Counted from the first letter of the stretch, positions 1 through 6,658 are shown. The stretch is 15,279 bases of DNA from Brevibacterium sp. p3-SID960 (GCF_025144725.1 NZ_JALXKS010000053.1:1-15279), one strand, 5' to 3'. The notes: generated by a model from the sequence alone, not told the origin. Numbers and translations: made by a program.

Positions 1-58
1 TATCGGAGGCCTCACCCCAGCCGACCGCGTTCACAACCTCACGGGGAACTACACCTAG
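1..58 (+). CDS. C-terminal end of an IS481-like transposase (5' part outside window)
   Basis: Reading positions 2-55 in frame gives IGGLTPADRVHNLTGNYT, followed by TAG at 56-58. From memory, this resembles the tail of IS481-family (rve-type) transposases, which often end in a GG-x-PP/TP-x-x-RV-x-N-L-x-G-x-Y pattern after the catalytic core. The DDE core itself lies outside the window. The stop codon overlaps the stop of the convergent thioredoxin gene by two bases, and the last codon and stop appear to come from the target site and not from the element. Only 18 residues are visible, so the family call rests on pattern resemblance alone. Confidence 0.5.
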   Translation, partial: IGGLTPADRVHNLTGNYT

Positions 59-59
59 C
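1..59 (+). mobile_element. Right end of an IS481-like element with its CTAG target site
   Basis: IS481-type elements typically begin with TGT and end with ACA, and Bordetella IS481 is known to insert at NCTAGN with a 6-bp duplication. Here the sequence GGGAACTACA (44-53) ends in ACA and is followed at once by CCTAGC (54-59), which fits NCTAGN. Read from the outside, the end would begin TGTAGTTCCCC. The left end and the second copy of the target duplication are outside the window, so the boundary at 53/54 is inferred. Confidence 0.45.
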
Positions 60-1962
60 TGGTACCGCGCAGGTCGAGGCGCAGCTCGTGCGGGTTCTCA
101 GGGCTCAGCGTCACCGGGATGCCCCAGTCCTGCTGGTAGAGGTGGCAGGCCGCGTGCAGCGGGATCTCCCCGTCCTCGGAGCCGTCGCAGGCCGCGGCCC
201 GGGCGGTGATGTGCAGGACACCGGAGTCGATGCCATCGGCGATCTCGATCGTCCGCTCCAAACCTTCGCTACCGCCGGCACCTGCGGTGATGAGCTCTGG
301 CGGAGTGGACGAGACCTGCAGCTGGGTCGGGTCGCCGAACCGGTCGTCGAGCTTCTGCCCGGCAGGCACGCTGAACCCGACGGTGAGGGTCAGCGTGCCG
401 GTGCCGAGCTCGGTGGCCGGGCGGGAGGTCTGCTGGGCGCCCTCGTCGACATGCTGTGCCTCAGCCGGGATGGCGACCCGGGTGAGCCGGTGGGCTGCCG
501 ATTCGGCGACGAGCAGGCTCGGCTGCTCGCCGTCACTGTCGGGCAGGACGAGGATGTCAGACGGTTCGTCGAGCCCGCGGGCCAACGTCGTGACCTCATC
601 GGTGCGGAGGTCGTAGCGGCGGATCGCACCGTTATAGGTGTCGGCGATCGCCACCGACCCGTCGGGCAGTTCGGTCACACCGAGCGGATGCTGCAGGCGC
701 GCCTCGGCGGCGGTCCCGTCGCGGAACCCGAAGTCGAACAGGCCCTGCCCGAGCTTCGACTCGACCACACCGGTGGCCGGGTCAAGCAGTCGCAGTGCCG
801 AGGTCTCCGAATCGGCCAGCCACACGCAGCCGTCCGAAGCGGCTGCCACGCCGGAGGTCTGCGCATACCAGGCAGTTTCGGCGTCACCGTCGACGAGACC
901 TTCGTTCATCGTGCCTGACAGCAGCCGGATGGTGCCGGTCTGCGGGTTGAACGACCAGATCGTGTGGTTTCCGGCCATCGCGATGACGACCTCGCCGGTG
1001 GTCTCGGCGTAGTGGACGTCCCAGGGGCTGGAGAGCTTGATGGCATCGGCTGGGCCGTCGTAGCGGCCCGTGTCGCCGTGGGTGCCGGTGACGTTGTCGA
1101 CAGCGCCGACCATGTACTGCTCGCCGGTACCGGCGACCGTCGAGATCTCACCGGTGTCGAGGTTGAGGCCGCGCAGCAGGTGGTTGACGGTGTCGGCGAT
1201 GACGACGTGATAGCCGACCTCGGCTGCCAGCTCGGCCGGGAGTTCGGCTAAGCCGCCAGGTTCGCTCAGCTCGGCGGTCTCTGCCGGCCCGTCAGTCCGA
1301 CCGCGTTCCCCGGAGCCGTAGCGGTGCAGGATGGTGCTGCCCGACGGGTCGTATTCGACGAGTGAGTGGTGTCCGGAGTCGGCGACGAGCAGGTTGCCTG
1401 CATGCTCGCCGGTGGTGAGCCGGATGAGCTTGCCGGGGTAGAACAGGTCGGTCTCGACTGGTGCCGGCGGGACGTAGGGGTCGTTGCCGCGGCGCAGGGT
1501 GCCTTTGGCCGCATGCTCTTCGATGAGGTCTTCGATGAGGGAGGCGAGCCCGGCAGCGTGGCCTTCACCGGACATCGAGGCCACCAGGTGGCCTTCGGGG
1601 TCGATGAGGGCGAGGGTCGGCCAGGCGCGGGCGGAGTACGCCTGCCAGGTCTGAAGGTCCGGGTCGTCGAGGACGATGTGCTCGACCTGGTAACGCTCGA
1701 CGGCCTTGTCGACGGCTTCGACGGTGCGCTCGAACTCGAACTTCGGGGAGTGCACGCCGATGATGACGAGCTCGTCTGCGTATTTCTGCTCGATCGGGCG
1801 CAGCTCATCGAGCACGTGCAGGCAGTTGATGCAGCAGAAGGTCCAGAAGTCGAGCAGCACGACCTTGCCGCGCAGGTCGGCGAGGCTGAGGTCGATGCCG
1901 CCGGTGTTGATCCAGCGGCGGCCGGTGAGTTCAGGAGCGCGCAGGCGCAGAGCGTCAGTCAT
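55..1962 (-). CDS. Thioredoxin-fold protein with NHL-repeat beta-propeller (NHLRC2-like)
   Basis: The 635-residue product starts with a thioredoxin/TlpA-like domain (about 1-165). It carries W-T-F-C-C-I-N-C at 40-47, with C44-I-N-C47 as the CxxC pair, and the expected cis-proline at A-W-P-T (P115). Six NHL-type beta-propeller segments follow (about 190-520), each with a D/A-x-x-x-x-x-[IL]-x-x-[FYL] blade pattern, and then a C-terminal beta-rich domain. This order matches NHLRC2-like proteins. There is no signal peptide, so the protein is probably cytosolic. The role is likely thiol-disulfide chemistry on an unknown partner. I chose the ATG at 1962 because the thioredoxin domain begins right after it; a longer form from 2025 is open but has no family support. 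The start has no clear Shine-Dalgarno, and CACAAT lies 6 nt upstream, as in leaderless actinobacterial messages. The stop codon lies inside the inferred IS481 target site, leaving the protein apparently intact. Confidence 0.9.
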   Translation of the reverse strand: MTDALRLRAPELTGRRWINTGGIDLSLADLRGKVVLLDFWTFCCINCLHVLDELRPIEQKYADELVIIGVHSPKFEFERTVEAVDKAVERYQVEHIVLDDPDLQTWQAYSARAWPTLALIDPEGHLVASMSGEGHAAGLASLIEDLIEEHAAKGTLRRGNDPYVPPAPVETDLFYPGKLIRLTTGEHAGNLLVADSGHHSLVEYDPSGSTILHRYGSGERGRTDGPAETAELSEPGGLAELPAELAAEVGYHVVIADTVNHLLRGLNLDTGEISTVAGTGEQYMVGAVDNVTGTHGDTGRYDGPADAIKLSSPWDVHYAETTGEVVIAMAGNHTIWSFNPQTGTIRLLSGTMNEGLVDGDAETAWYAQTSGVAAASDGCVWLADSETSALRLLDPATGVVESKLGQGLFDFGFRDGTAAEARLQHPLGVTELPDGSVAIADTYNGAIRRYDLRTDEVTTLARGLDEPSDILVLPDSDGEQPSLLVAESAAHRLTRVAIPAEAQHVDEGAQQTSRPATELGTGTLTLTVGFSVPAGQKLDDRFGDPTQLQVSSTPPELITAGAGGSEGLERTIEIADGIDSGVLHITARAAACDGSEDGEIPLHAACHLYQQDWGIPVTLSPENPHELRLDLRGTS

Positions 1963-2071
1963 ACCCTCATTGTGCCACCGCGGCTCACCTGTCTGCTTTG
2001 CGGCTGTCATATGTGTCAGCGGCATCCGAGACGGCGGCCACGAAAGAGAGGAGAAGTGCCATCATGGAGTC
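1963..2071. promoter_or_regulatory. Divergent promoter region between thioredoxin/NHL gene and yggS
   Basis: This 109-bp spacer must hold promoters in both directions. On the minus side CACAAT (1969-1974) sits 6 nt before the ATG, but there is no recognisable -35. On the plus side a purine-rich GAGAGGAGAAG (2046-2056) is a candidate ribosome-binding site, rather far from the start at 2072. An imperfect 16-nt dyad, CTGTCATATGTGTCAG (2004-2019, 6 of 8 pairs), lies near the centre and could be an operator shared by both genes. All assignments here are weak. Confidence 0.35.
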
Positions 2072-2824
2072 ATGAACGATGCAGCCGCGACGAGCCCCGA
2101 GCCCCTCTCCTCCGAACATGCTCAAAAGATCCGCGACCGTCTCGATGCGGTGGCCGGTCAGGCCGCCGAGGCGGCGCAGCGCTCCGGCCGCACCGCTGAC
2201 GATGTGCGGATCATGCTGGCGACGAAGACGCAGCCAGTGGAGAAGATCCGGGTCGCGATCGAGCACGGCTTCACACTCATCGGCGAGAACCGGGTGCAGG
2301 AACTGACCGGCAAGGCCGACGGCTTAGCCGATCTCGAGCACGAGACGCACCTCATCGGGCCGCTGCAGCGCAACAAGGTCAATCACACGCTGCGCGTCGA
2401 CTCATGCACGTGCATCGAGTCGGTCGACAACCTGCCGCTGGCTGAGAAGCTGCACAACCGCCTGGAGGTTCTCGACCGCTGGATCGACGTCCTCGTCCAG
2501 GTCAACACCTCGCGTGAGGATTCGAAGTTCGGCACTGCTCCCGGGGCGGCGGCTGAGCTCATCGAGTCGCTGGCCCCTTTCGACCGGCTGCGGATCCGCG
2601 GGCTCATGACGATCGGGCTGCCCGGGGAGAGCGACGAGGTCATCCGCCCCAGCTACGCCGATCTGCGCCAGCTGCGCGACCGCCTCATCGACGAGGGGAT
2701 CCTGGCACATGACGCGACGGAGCTGTCGATGGGCATGAGCGCTGACTTCGCCCTCGCGATCGAAGAGGGCGCGACAGTCGTGCGGATCGGCTCGAGCGTC
2801 TTCGGCGCCCGTCCAGCGCCCTGA
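2072..2824 (+). CDS. yggS: YggS/PROSC-family pyridoxal-phosphate homeostasis protein
   Basis: This 250-residue alanine-racemase-like TIM-barrel protein binds pyridoxal 5'-phosphate. Family members hold or buffer PLP and affect amino- and keto-acid balance without a firmly proven enzymatic reaction. The PLP lysine is K52 in M-L-A-T-K-T-Q. Other family landmarks follow in order: G-E-N-R-V-Q-E, L-I-G-P-L-Q-R-N-K, V-N-T-S-R-E-D-S-K-F-G, L-M-T-I-G, S-M-G-M-S-A-D-F and the terminal R-I-G-S-S-V-F-G. Length is normal for the family (about 230-250). The ATG at 2072 leaves a short extra N-terminus before the conserved I-R-D-R-L helix. An upstream ATG at 2064 is out of frame and stops after three codons, overlapping the real start as ATGA. 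In many Gram-positive bacteria yggS lies near sepF/ftsZ; here it stands alone. Confidence 0.93.
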   Translation: MNDAAATSPEPLSSEHAQKIRDRLDAVAGQAAEAAQRSGRTADDVRIMLATKTQPVEKIRVAIEHGFTLIGENRVQELTGKADGLADLEHETHLIGPLQRNKVNHTLRVDSCTCIESVDNLPLAEKLHNRLEVLDRWIDVLVQVNTSREDSKFGTAPGAAAELIESLAPFDRLRIRGLMTIGLPGESDEVIRPSYADLRQLRDRLIDEGILAHDATELSMGMSADFALAIEEGATVVRIGSSVFGARPAP

Positions 2825-3114
2825 GCGAGCTCCCCTCCCACCCACGCGACCACCGCCTCGGGACCGGGACGGCAGTCGAGCACCAACTCGCGGCAGTGGT
2901 GTGCTGAGAGTCACAGGATTCTCGCGTGAACCCGTGAGAACCGCGGAATCTCGCGCTTCTCGAACTGCCCGACAGCCTCGAAAACCTCCAGATGAGAGCC
3001 CTCTCATCGGCATTTCACGTCTGCCTCATGACCGGCCGGTTGACTGCTGCATGCAGCGACCAGTCGGCGCTGCGACCCCACCGTCAGCACGACGAGAATG
3101 TTGAGAAGAGAATC
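2825..3114 (+). promoter_or_regulatory. 290-bp leader of the NTPase/pseudo-ABC operon
   Basis: No convincing protein gene lies here. From left to right I see: a weak bulged hairpin (arms 2879-2885 and 2897-2905) that might end yggS transcription but lacks a T-run; an imperfect inverted repeat (arms 2919-2926 and 2933-2940, 7 of 8 pairs); the strong composite operator at 2992-3029; TTGACT at 3040-3045, which lies at the same distance from the operator as CAGACT does in the second operator copy and may be the -10 region; the perfect 12-nt dyad GCTGCATGCAGC at 3046-3057; a 17-codon open frame from ATG 3051 to TGA 3104; and the purine-rich ribosome-binding site GAGAAGAG at 3103-3110, ahead of the ATG at 3115. 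Confidence 0.55.
2992..3029 (+). promoter_or_regulatory. Composite response-regulator operator, copy 1
   Basis: The perfect dyad ATGAGAG-CC-CTCTCAT (2992-3007) is followed by two half-sites in exact 11-nt steps: TCTCAT at 3002, TTTCAC at 3013 and CCTCAT at 3024. Direct repeats spaced 10-11 bp are typical of OmpR/PhoB-type winged-helix regulators. The same arrangement, reading toward the gene, occurs upstream of the secreted acidic protein at 6659-6696. The likely binder is the OmpR-family regulator encoded at 6726-7415; this is inferred from proximity and spacing. Confidence 0.7.
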
Positions 3115-4329
3115 ATGTCGCTTCTGGTGACTCCCGCACAGACCCCCGCCACCAGCGCTGCTGCGGACCGCTCGGTTGCCGCCGCCGCTCCCACTGCCGC
3201 CCCGGCGGCCCAGCCGCTCCGGCAGCGCCTCGAGCGCGCCAAGTGGGCGTACTCGACCCGCTTCGCCAAGCAGTTCGTCGAGCTCTCCACCGACGTCGAA
3301 CTCATCACCGACCCCGACTACGCACCGCAGGCCGGCGATGTCGTCCTCGCCCGGGTGCTGGAGATCGGCCAGCACAAGCGGCTGGAATCCCCGGACTCCC
3401 GCAAGGCTCTGCTGTTCCCCGGTGACGAGATCGTCGTCGCCTACGGCGCACGCTACGCACCCGATCAGTTCCACGCTGTCGTCCCGCCGGCGCTCTCCGA
3501 CTGCCATCTGGCCGCCGCCGGCGGCATGGCCGCTGCCGTCATCGAGCAGCACGCCAGCGTCGACGCCCCCACGCAGATCCAGCCGATCGGCGTGCTGCGC
3601 GACCAGTCGGGAGCCATCACCCTCACCCGTGCCGCCCACCGCAGCGTCGACACCGGCATCACCGCCGTGACGCAGCGGCGCGGGCACCGCGTGCCGGTCA
3701 TCGCAGTGCTGGGCACCTCGATGAACTCCGGGAAGTCGACGACGCTGGCCTGCCTGGCCAACGGCCTGGCCGCAGCCGGCCTGCGGGTCGCCGCCGGCAA
3801 GGCGACGGGAACCGGCGCCGGCAACGACGCGCGGCTGTTCGCCGATGCCGGGGCGGCGCATGTCCTCGACTTCACCGACTTCGGCTACTGCTCGACCTTC
3901 CAGCTCAGCCTCACCGAGGTCCGCGACCTGTTCCTCACCCTTGTCGACGAGCTCGCCGGCGGCCCGGCCGGCAGCACGGTCGATGCCGATGTGGTGCTCG
4001 TCGAGATCGCCGACGGCATCTACCAGGGCGAGACCGCACAGCTGCTCGCCGACGCGGAGTTCGCCGGGGTCGTCGACCACCTCGTGTTCTCTGCCGGGGA
4101 CGCCCTCGGCGCAGTCGGCGGGGTGAGCGTGCTGCGCAGTCTCGACCGCGAACCCGCGCTCGTCTCCGGCGTCGTCACCGCCTCGCCGCTGGCCGCCGCC
4201 GAGGCGCGCACCGCACTCGATGTGCCGGTCACCGGAACCTACGAGCTGTGCCTGCCCGAGATCGCGCTGTCGGTCTTCGACGGTGCCGGCATGGCATCGG
4301 CCGCGAAGGCAGCGGCCGGACGGTCATGA
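3115..4329 (+). CDS. P-loop NTPase, DUF1611-like, function unknown
   Basis: The 404-residue protein begins with an Ala/Pro-rich, probably disordered stretch (about 10-35), followed by an alpha/beta N-terminal domain (about 38-190). A P-loop NTPase domain starts at about 194. Its Walker A is G-T-S-M-N-S-G-K-S-T (200-209), of the SIMIBI/BioD-MobB style. Conserved-looking blocks follow: G-K-A-T-G-T-G-A-G-N-D (228-238), V-L-D-F-T-D-F-G (250-257), a Walker B-like V-V-L-V-E-I-A-D-G (293-301) and V-V-T-A-S-P-L-A (353-360). The two-domain plan recalls DUF1611 proteins (for example DgcN), whose P-loop differs. I cannot assign a reaction. No signal peptide or membrane segment is seen, so it is cytosolic. 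The start is the ATG at 3115 because GAGAAGAG lies 5 nt upstream; a longer frame from 2992 would begin inside the operator. The stop overlaps the next start as ATGA, so the two products are made together. Confidence 0.85.
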   Translation: MSLLVTPAQTPATSAAADRSVAAAAPTAAPAAQPLRQRLERAKWAYSTRFAKQFVELSTDVELITDPDYAPQAGDVVLARVLEIGQHKRLESPDSRKALLFPGDEIVVAYGARYAPDQFHAVVPPALSDCHLAAAGGMAAAVIEQHASVDAPTQIQPIGVLRDQSGAITLTRAAHRSVDTGITAVTQRRGHRVPVIAVLGTSMNSGKSTTLACLANGLAAAGLRVAAGKATGTGAGNDARLFADAGAAHVLDFTDFGYCSTFQLSLTEVRDLFLTLVDELAGGPAGSTVDADVVLVEIADGIYQGETAQLLADAEFAGVVDHLVFSAGDALGAVGGVSVLRSLDREPALVSGVVTASPLAAAEARTALDVPVTGTYELCLPEIALSVFDGAGMASAAKAAAGRS

Positions 4330-6071
4330 GCGCGCAGGCGTCCGCCGCTGCGGCCGCTGCTGCAGCGCAGCGTCCAGGCCCCTACCACCTGGCGGTGCAT
4401 ACGGTGTGCGCGCGCGTCGGCAGCACTGGCAGGGCCACCCGTGGGATGCTGCCGCGGCTGGCCGCCGGGGTTCGCCGCCGCTGGCTGGCCGGGCTGGTGG
4501 GCATCGGCCTCGGGCAGGCCGCACTCGGCGGGCTGGGCGCCTGGGCGCTCATCCGGATGCAGTCGGCCGGTGCTGCCAGCACGCTCGTCTTCGGCTTGTC
4601 GGTGGCCGTGCTCGTCCTCTCCGCACTGGGGGTCGGGACACTGAAGATCCACGAGCGCACCGTCGCCGAGCGCCTCGGGCAGGACTATGTCCATCAGCTG
4701 CGCCTGCGGCTGCTCGGCTCGGCACTGAGCCCCGGGGAGCGCACCTCGCTGGGCGTGACGGTCGCACGCACCACCAACGACCTGTCCTCGGTGAAGAACT
4801 GGGTGTCCCAGGGCATCGCACCTGCCCTCGTCGGCGTGCCGCTGATTCTGGGGACCAGCGTCATCCTGCTCGTCCTGCACTGGCAGCTGGCACTCGGATT
4901 CATCATCCCGGTCGCCGTGCTGGGGGTGCTGCTCGTGTGGTTCAAGCAGCCGATGTTCGAGCGCACCCGCACTCTGCGACGCACCCGCGGCCGGCTGGCC
5001 GCCCGGATCGCTGAGACGGTCACCGCCGCCGAGACGATCATCGCCGACGGCGGGCGCGACCGTGAGCTCAAGCGCATCACCAGCCAGTCCGCACAGCTGG
5101 CCGAGCATGCTGTCACCCGGGCTGAGACCGTCGGTGCGCTGCGCGCTGCCGGTGCGGTCGCCGGCCTGCTCGCCAGTCTGCTCGTCGCCGCGATCGGCAT
5201 CGCCACCGCCGCCTCCCCCGGGACGGTGATGGCGGCGATGGCCCTCACCGGCATCGCGACCAGCCCGATCCTCGATCTCGGCCGGATCATCGAGTACCGT
5301 CAGACCTTCCTCGCCGCCCGCAGGATCATCGGACCCGCGCTTTCCGCCGCCGATGAGCGCAGCGAGCAGGCGGCCGCCCGGCGGGCAGCCAGTGCCGAGC
5401 TCACCTGCCCGCTGCCAGCCGCCGCTGCCGGTTCGGTGGTGCTGAGCGCACCGGGCCTGCTGGAGCAGCCGCTCACCGCCGCCCCCGGTGAGGTGGTCTG
5501 GCTCGCTGACGACGGCGGCCGGGCCAGTGCCCTCATGCGCCGGATCGCCGGTCTCGACTCCAGCGGCCACACGCTCAGCGCCGGCAGAGCTGCGGAATCC
5601 GCGCAGCCTGATGCGTTCTGGGCCGACGGGCAGAATCTGCTCTCCCTGTCCCCGACCACGCGCCGCCGGCTGGTCGGCTGGGCGCGCGCGGGCACCGTGT
5701 TCGAACGCGGTCGGCTGGATCGCGCCCTGCACTACCGCCGCCCGGATCTGGATGGACAGTTCGACGCCGCCACCCTCGACCGGGTCGGTCTCGACGTCGA
5801 TGCACTGCCGAAGGGTGCCCGCACGATGCTGCGTGCCGGCGGCCAGCCGCTCTCCCGCAGTGAGCGCGCCCGCCTCGCCCTGGCCCGCGCGGTCTATGCC
5901 GATCCGCCGCTGCTGCTCATCGACGGCCTTGACGGGGATCTCGGCGCAGCCGGGACGGCCATGCTGACGTCTGTGCTCGCTGATTACCCCGGTGTGGTGC
6001 TCTTCGCCGGCTCACCTGCCGTCGCCGAGGCGGTGGGTGCGCGCACCGTCGACCTCACCGCTGCGGGGTGA
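4326..6071 (+). CDS. ABC-exporter-like membrane protein with a degenerate nucleotide-binding domain
   Basis: The 581-residue protein has the layout of a type I exporter half-transporter. It has an Ala-rich N-terminus, about six membrane segments (near 53-75, 85-105, 165-185, 190-206, 275-297, 300-316), exporter-like cytoplasmic loops (R-T-T-N-D-L-S-S-V-K-N-W-V at 148-160) and a C-terminal ABC-ATPase fold (about 365-581). The ATPase motifs are broken. The Walker A region reads A-D-D-G-G-R-A-S (394-401), with alanine in place of the lysine. The signature is L-S-R-S-E (509-513) instead of L-S-G-G-Q. Walker B keeps D533 but has G534 in place of the catalytic Glu, and the H-loop His is replaced (F-A-G-S-P, 560-564). 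ATP hydrolysis by this domain is therefore unlikely. The frame is intact and flanking motifs persist, which suggests selection for a non-catalytic role and not random decay. It overlaps the NTPase gene by 4 nt, so a functional partnership is likely. Substrate unknown. Confidence 0.85.
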   Translation: MSAQASAAAAAAAAQRPGPYHLAVHTVCARVGSTGRATRGMLPRLAAGVRRRWLAGLVGIGLGQAALGGLGAWALIRMQSAGAASTLVFGLSVAVLVLSALGVGTLKIHERTVAERLGQDYVHQLRLRLLGSALSPGERTSLGVTVARTTNDLSSVKNWVSQGIAPALVGVPLILGTSVILLVLHWQLALGFIIPVAVLGVLLVWFKQPMFERTRTLRRTRGRLAARIAETVTAAETIIADGGRDRELKRITSQSAQLAEHAVTRAETVGALRAAGAVAGLLASLLVAAIGIATAASPGTVMAAMALTGIATSPILDLGRIIEYRQTFLAARRIIGPALSAADERSEQAAARRAASAELTCPLPAAAAGSVVLSAPGLLEQPLTAAPGEVVWLADDGGRASALMRRIAGLDSSGHTLSAGRAAESAQPDAFWADGQNLLSLSPTTRRRLVGWARAGTVFERGRLDRALHYRRPDLDGQFDAATLDRVGLDVDALPKGARTMLRAGGQPLSRSERARLALARAVYADPPLLLIDGLDGDLGAAGTAMLTSVLADYPGVVLFAGSPAVAEAVGARTVDLTAAG

Positions 6072-6097
6072 GCGCTCGGCAAGCAGGCAGACGCGTC

Positions 6098-6142
6098 GTG
6101 ATGAGACGCGCGGCGATGAGAGGAGCGGTGATGAAAGGAGCT
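6098..6142. repeat. Three tandem 15-nt imperfect repeats
   Basis: Units at 6098-6112, 6113-6127 and 6128-6142 read GTGATGAGACGCGCG, GCGATGAGAGGAGCG and GTGATGAAAGGAGCT. They fill the space between the end of the pseudo-ABC gene and the terminator. Each contains a GATGA-[GA]-A core like the half-site of the composite operators, but the 15-nt step does not match the 11-nt operator spacing. They may be a simple repeat expansion. Confidence 0.6.
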
Positions 6143-6172
6143 GGGCTGCGGGATCCTTCCCTCAGCCCAGCT
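6139..6172. terminator. Bidirectional hairpin terminator between convergent genes
   Basis: AGCTGGGCTG (6139-6148) pairs perfectly with CAGCCCAGCT (6163-6172). GGGA (6150-6153) pairs with TCCC (6158-6161) around the loop TCCT. That makes about 14 base pairs in a 34-nt hairpin. It lies between the pseudo-ABC gene (plus) and the acidic secreted protein gene (minus), and touches the latter's stop codon. On the minus side the exit sequence is CTCCTTTCAT, only weakly T-rich, which is common for terminators in high-GC actinobacteria. Confidence 0.8.
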
Positions 6173-6636
6173 CAATCGTCGTCGCCGTCGTCGTCTCCAC
6201 CGCCGTCGCACTCCCAGCCGTCGTCATCCCACTCGCACACCCCACGGCCGGAGCCGGAACCGGAGCCGGATCCTGAGCCGGAACCTCCTCCGCCTCCGGA
6301 ATCGGTGCCGCTGTCGGCTCCGCCGCGCGGGCGGCTGGCAGGTGCCGGGACGCGCTTGGCGTCAACGGCTGCACTGCCGCTCTCCTCCGCTGCCCTGCGG
6401 GCGGCCTGCTCGGCTGGATCGAGATCTGCTGGGCCTTCTGCCTCGGCGTCGCCGTCTTCGGGGTTCGCGGCCTCAGGGGGCGCATCGGGGCCTGGACGGT
6501 CAGAGCCTACAGGGGTTTCGCCGACGCTGATGCCCGGCTGGTCACGGTCGATGTCTGCTGATGACGGAAGCAGCGCAAGCGAGGCTGCGGCCAGGCCGGC
6601 TGCAGCGAGAATGCCGATCGTCCCGAATCGTTTCAT
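6172..6636 (-). CDS. Secreted acidic protein with Gly-Ser linker and Asp-rich tail, unknown function
   Basis: The 154-residue product starts with a Sec-type signal peptide (M-K-R-F, then a hydrophobic Ala/Leu core to about residue 25, with P-S-S-A-D as a probable cleavage region). There is no lipobox cysteine. An acidic, proline-rich, probably disordered segment (30-80) leads to a charged helix-like patch (74-95), a Gly/Ser repeat linker (114-131) and a short end module. In that module two cysteines, C134 and C143, bracket E-W-D-D-D-G-W-E, followed by a Gly/Asp tail (144-154). The cysteine pair could form a small disulfide loop and the Asp clusters could bind cations. I do not recognise a family. 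The start at 6636 gives a clean signal peptide; a frame from 6702 would begin inside the operator. The upstream operator and adjacent kinase/regulator genes suggest it is a target, and perhaps a signal modulator, of that system. Confidence 0.75.
   Translation of the reverse strand: MKRFGTIGILAAAGLAAASLALLPSSADIDRDQPGISVGETPVGSDRPGPDAPPEAANPEDGDAEAEGPADLDPAEQAARRAAEESGSAAVDAKRVPAPASRPRGGADSGTDSGGGGGSGSGSGSGSGSGRGVCEWDDDGWECDGGGDDDGDDD
6246..6300 (-). repeat. Hexanucleotide-like tandem repeat encoding the Gly-Ser linker
   Basis: The region is built from alternating glycine and serine codons, visible on the plus strand as repeated CCGGAG/CCGGAA units. Such tracts can change length by slippage in steps of six bases without breaking the frame, which would alter the distance between the acidic segment and the cysteine-bounded tail. 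Confidence 0.6.
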
Positions 6637-6658
6637 GCGCACAGTCTGACCGAAGAAT

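Noticed and set aside
88..918. Long plus-strand frames antisense to the thioredoxin/NHL gene
   Set aside because: Low-complexity Gly/Arg/Val-rich translations with no motif or plausible start; the minus-strand gene explains the region.
2402..3013. Minus-strand frame of 203 codons over yggS and its downstream spacer
   Set aside because: It is antisense to a well-supported gene, has no recognisable domain, and its start falls in the operator palindrome. Such shadow frames are common in high-GC DNA.
2992..3114. Upstream extension of the NTPase frame beginning at ATG 2992 (M-R-A-L-S-S-A-F), similar to an extension of the acidic protein gene at 6696 (M-R-E-L-S-S-A-L)
   Set aside because: The two peptides look alike only because both are translations of the duplicated operator. 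The internal starts at 3115 and 6636 have a ribosome-binding site and a clean signal peptide respectively.
6068..6649. Plus-strand frame covering the repeats, terminator and acidic protein gene
   Set aside because: It is mainly Ser/Pro/Glu low complexity mirroring the Gly-Ser and Asp tracts of the real gene, and crosses a strong terminator.
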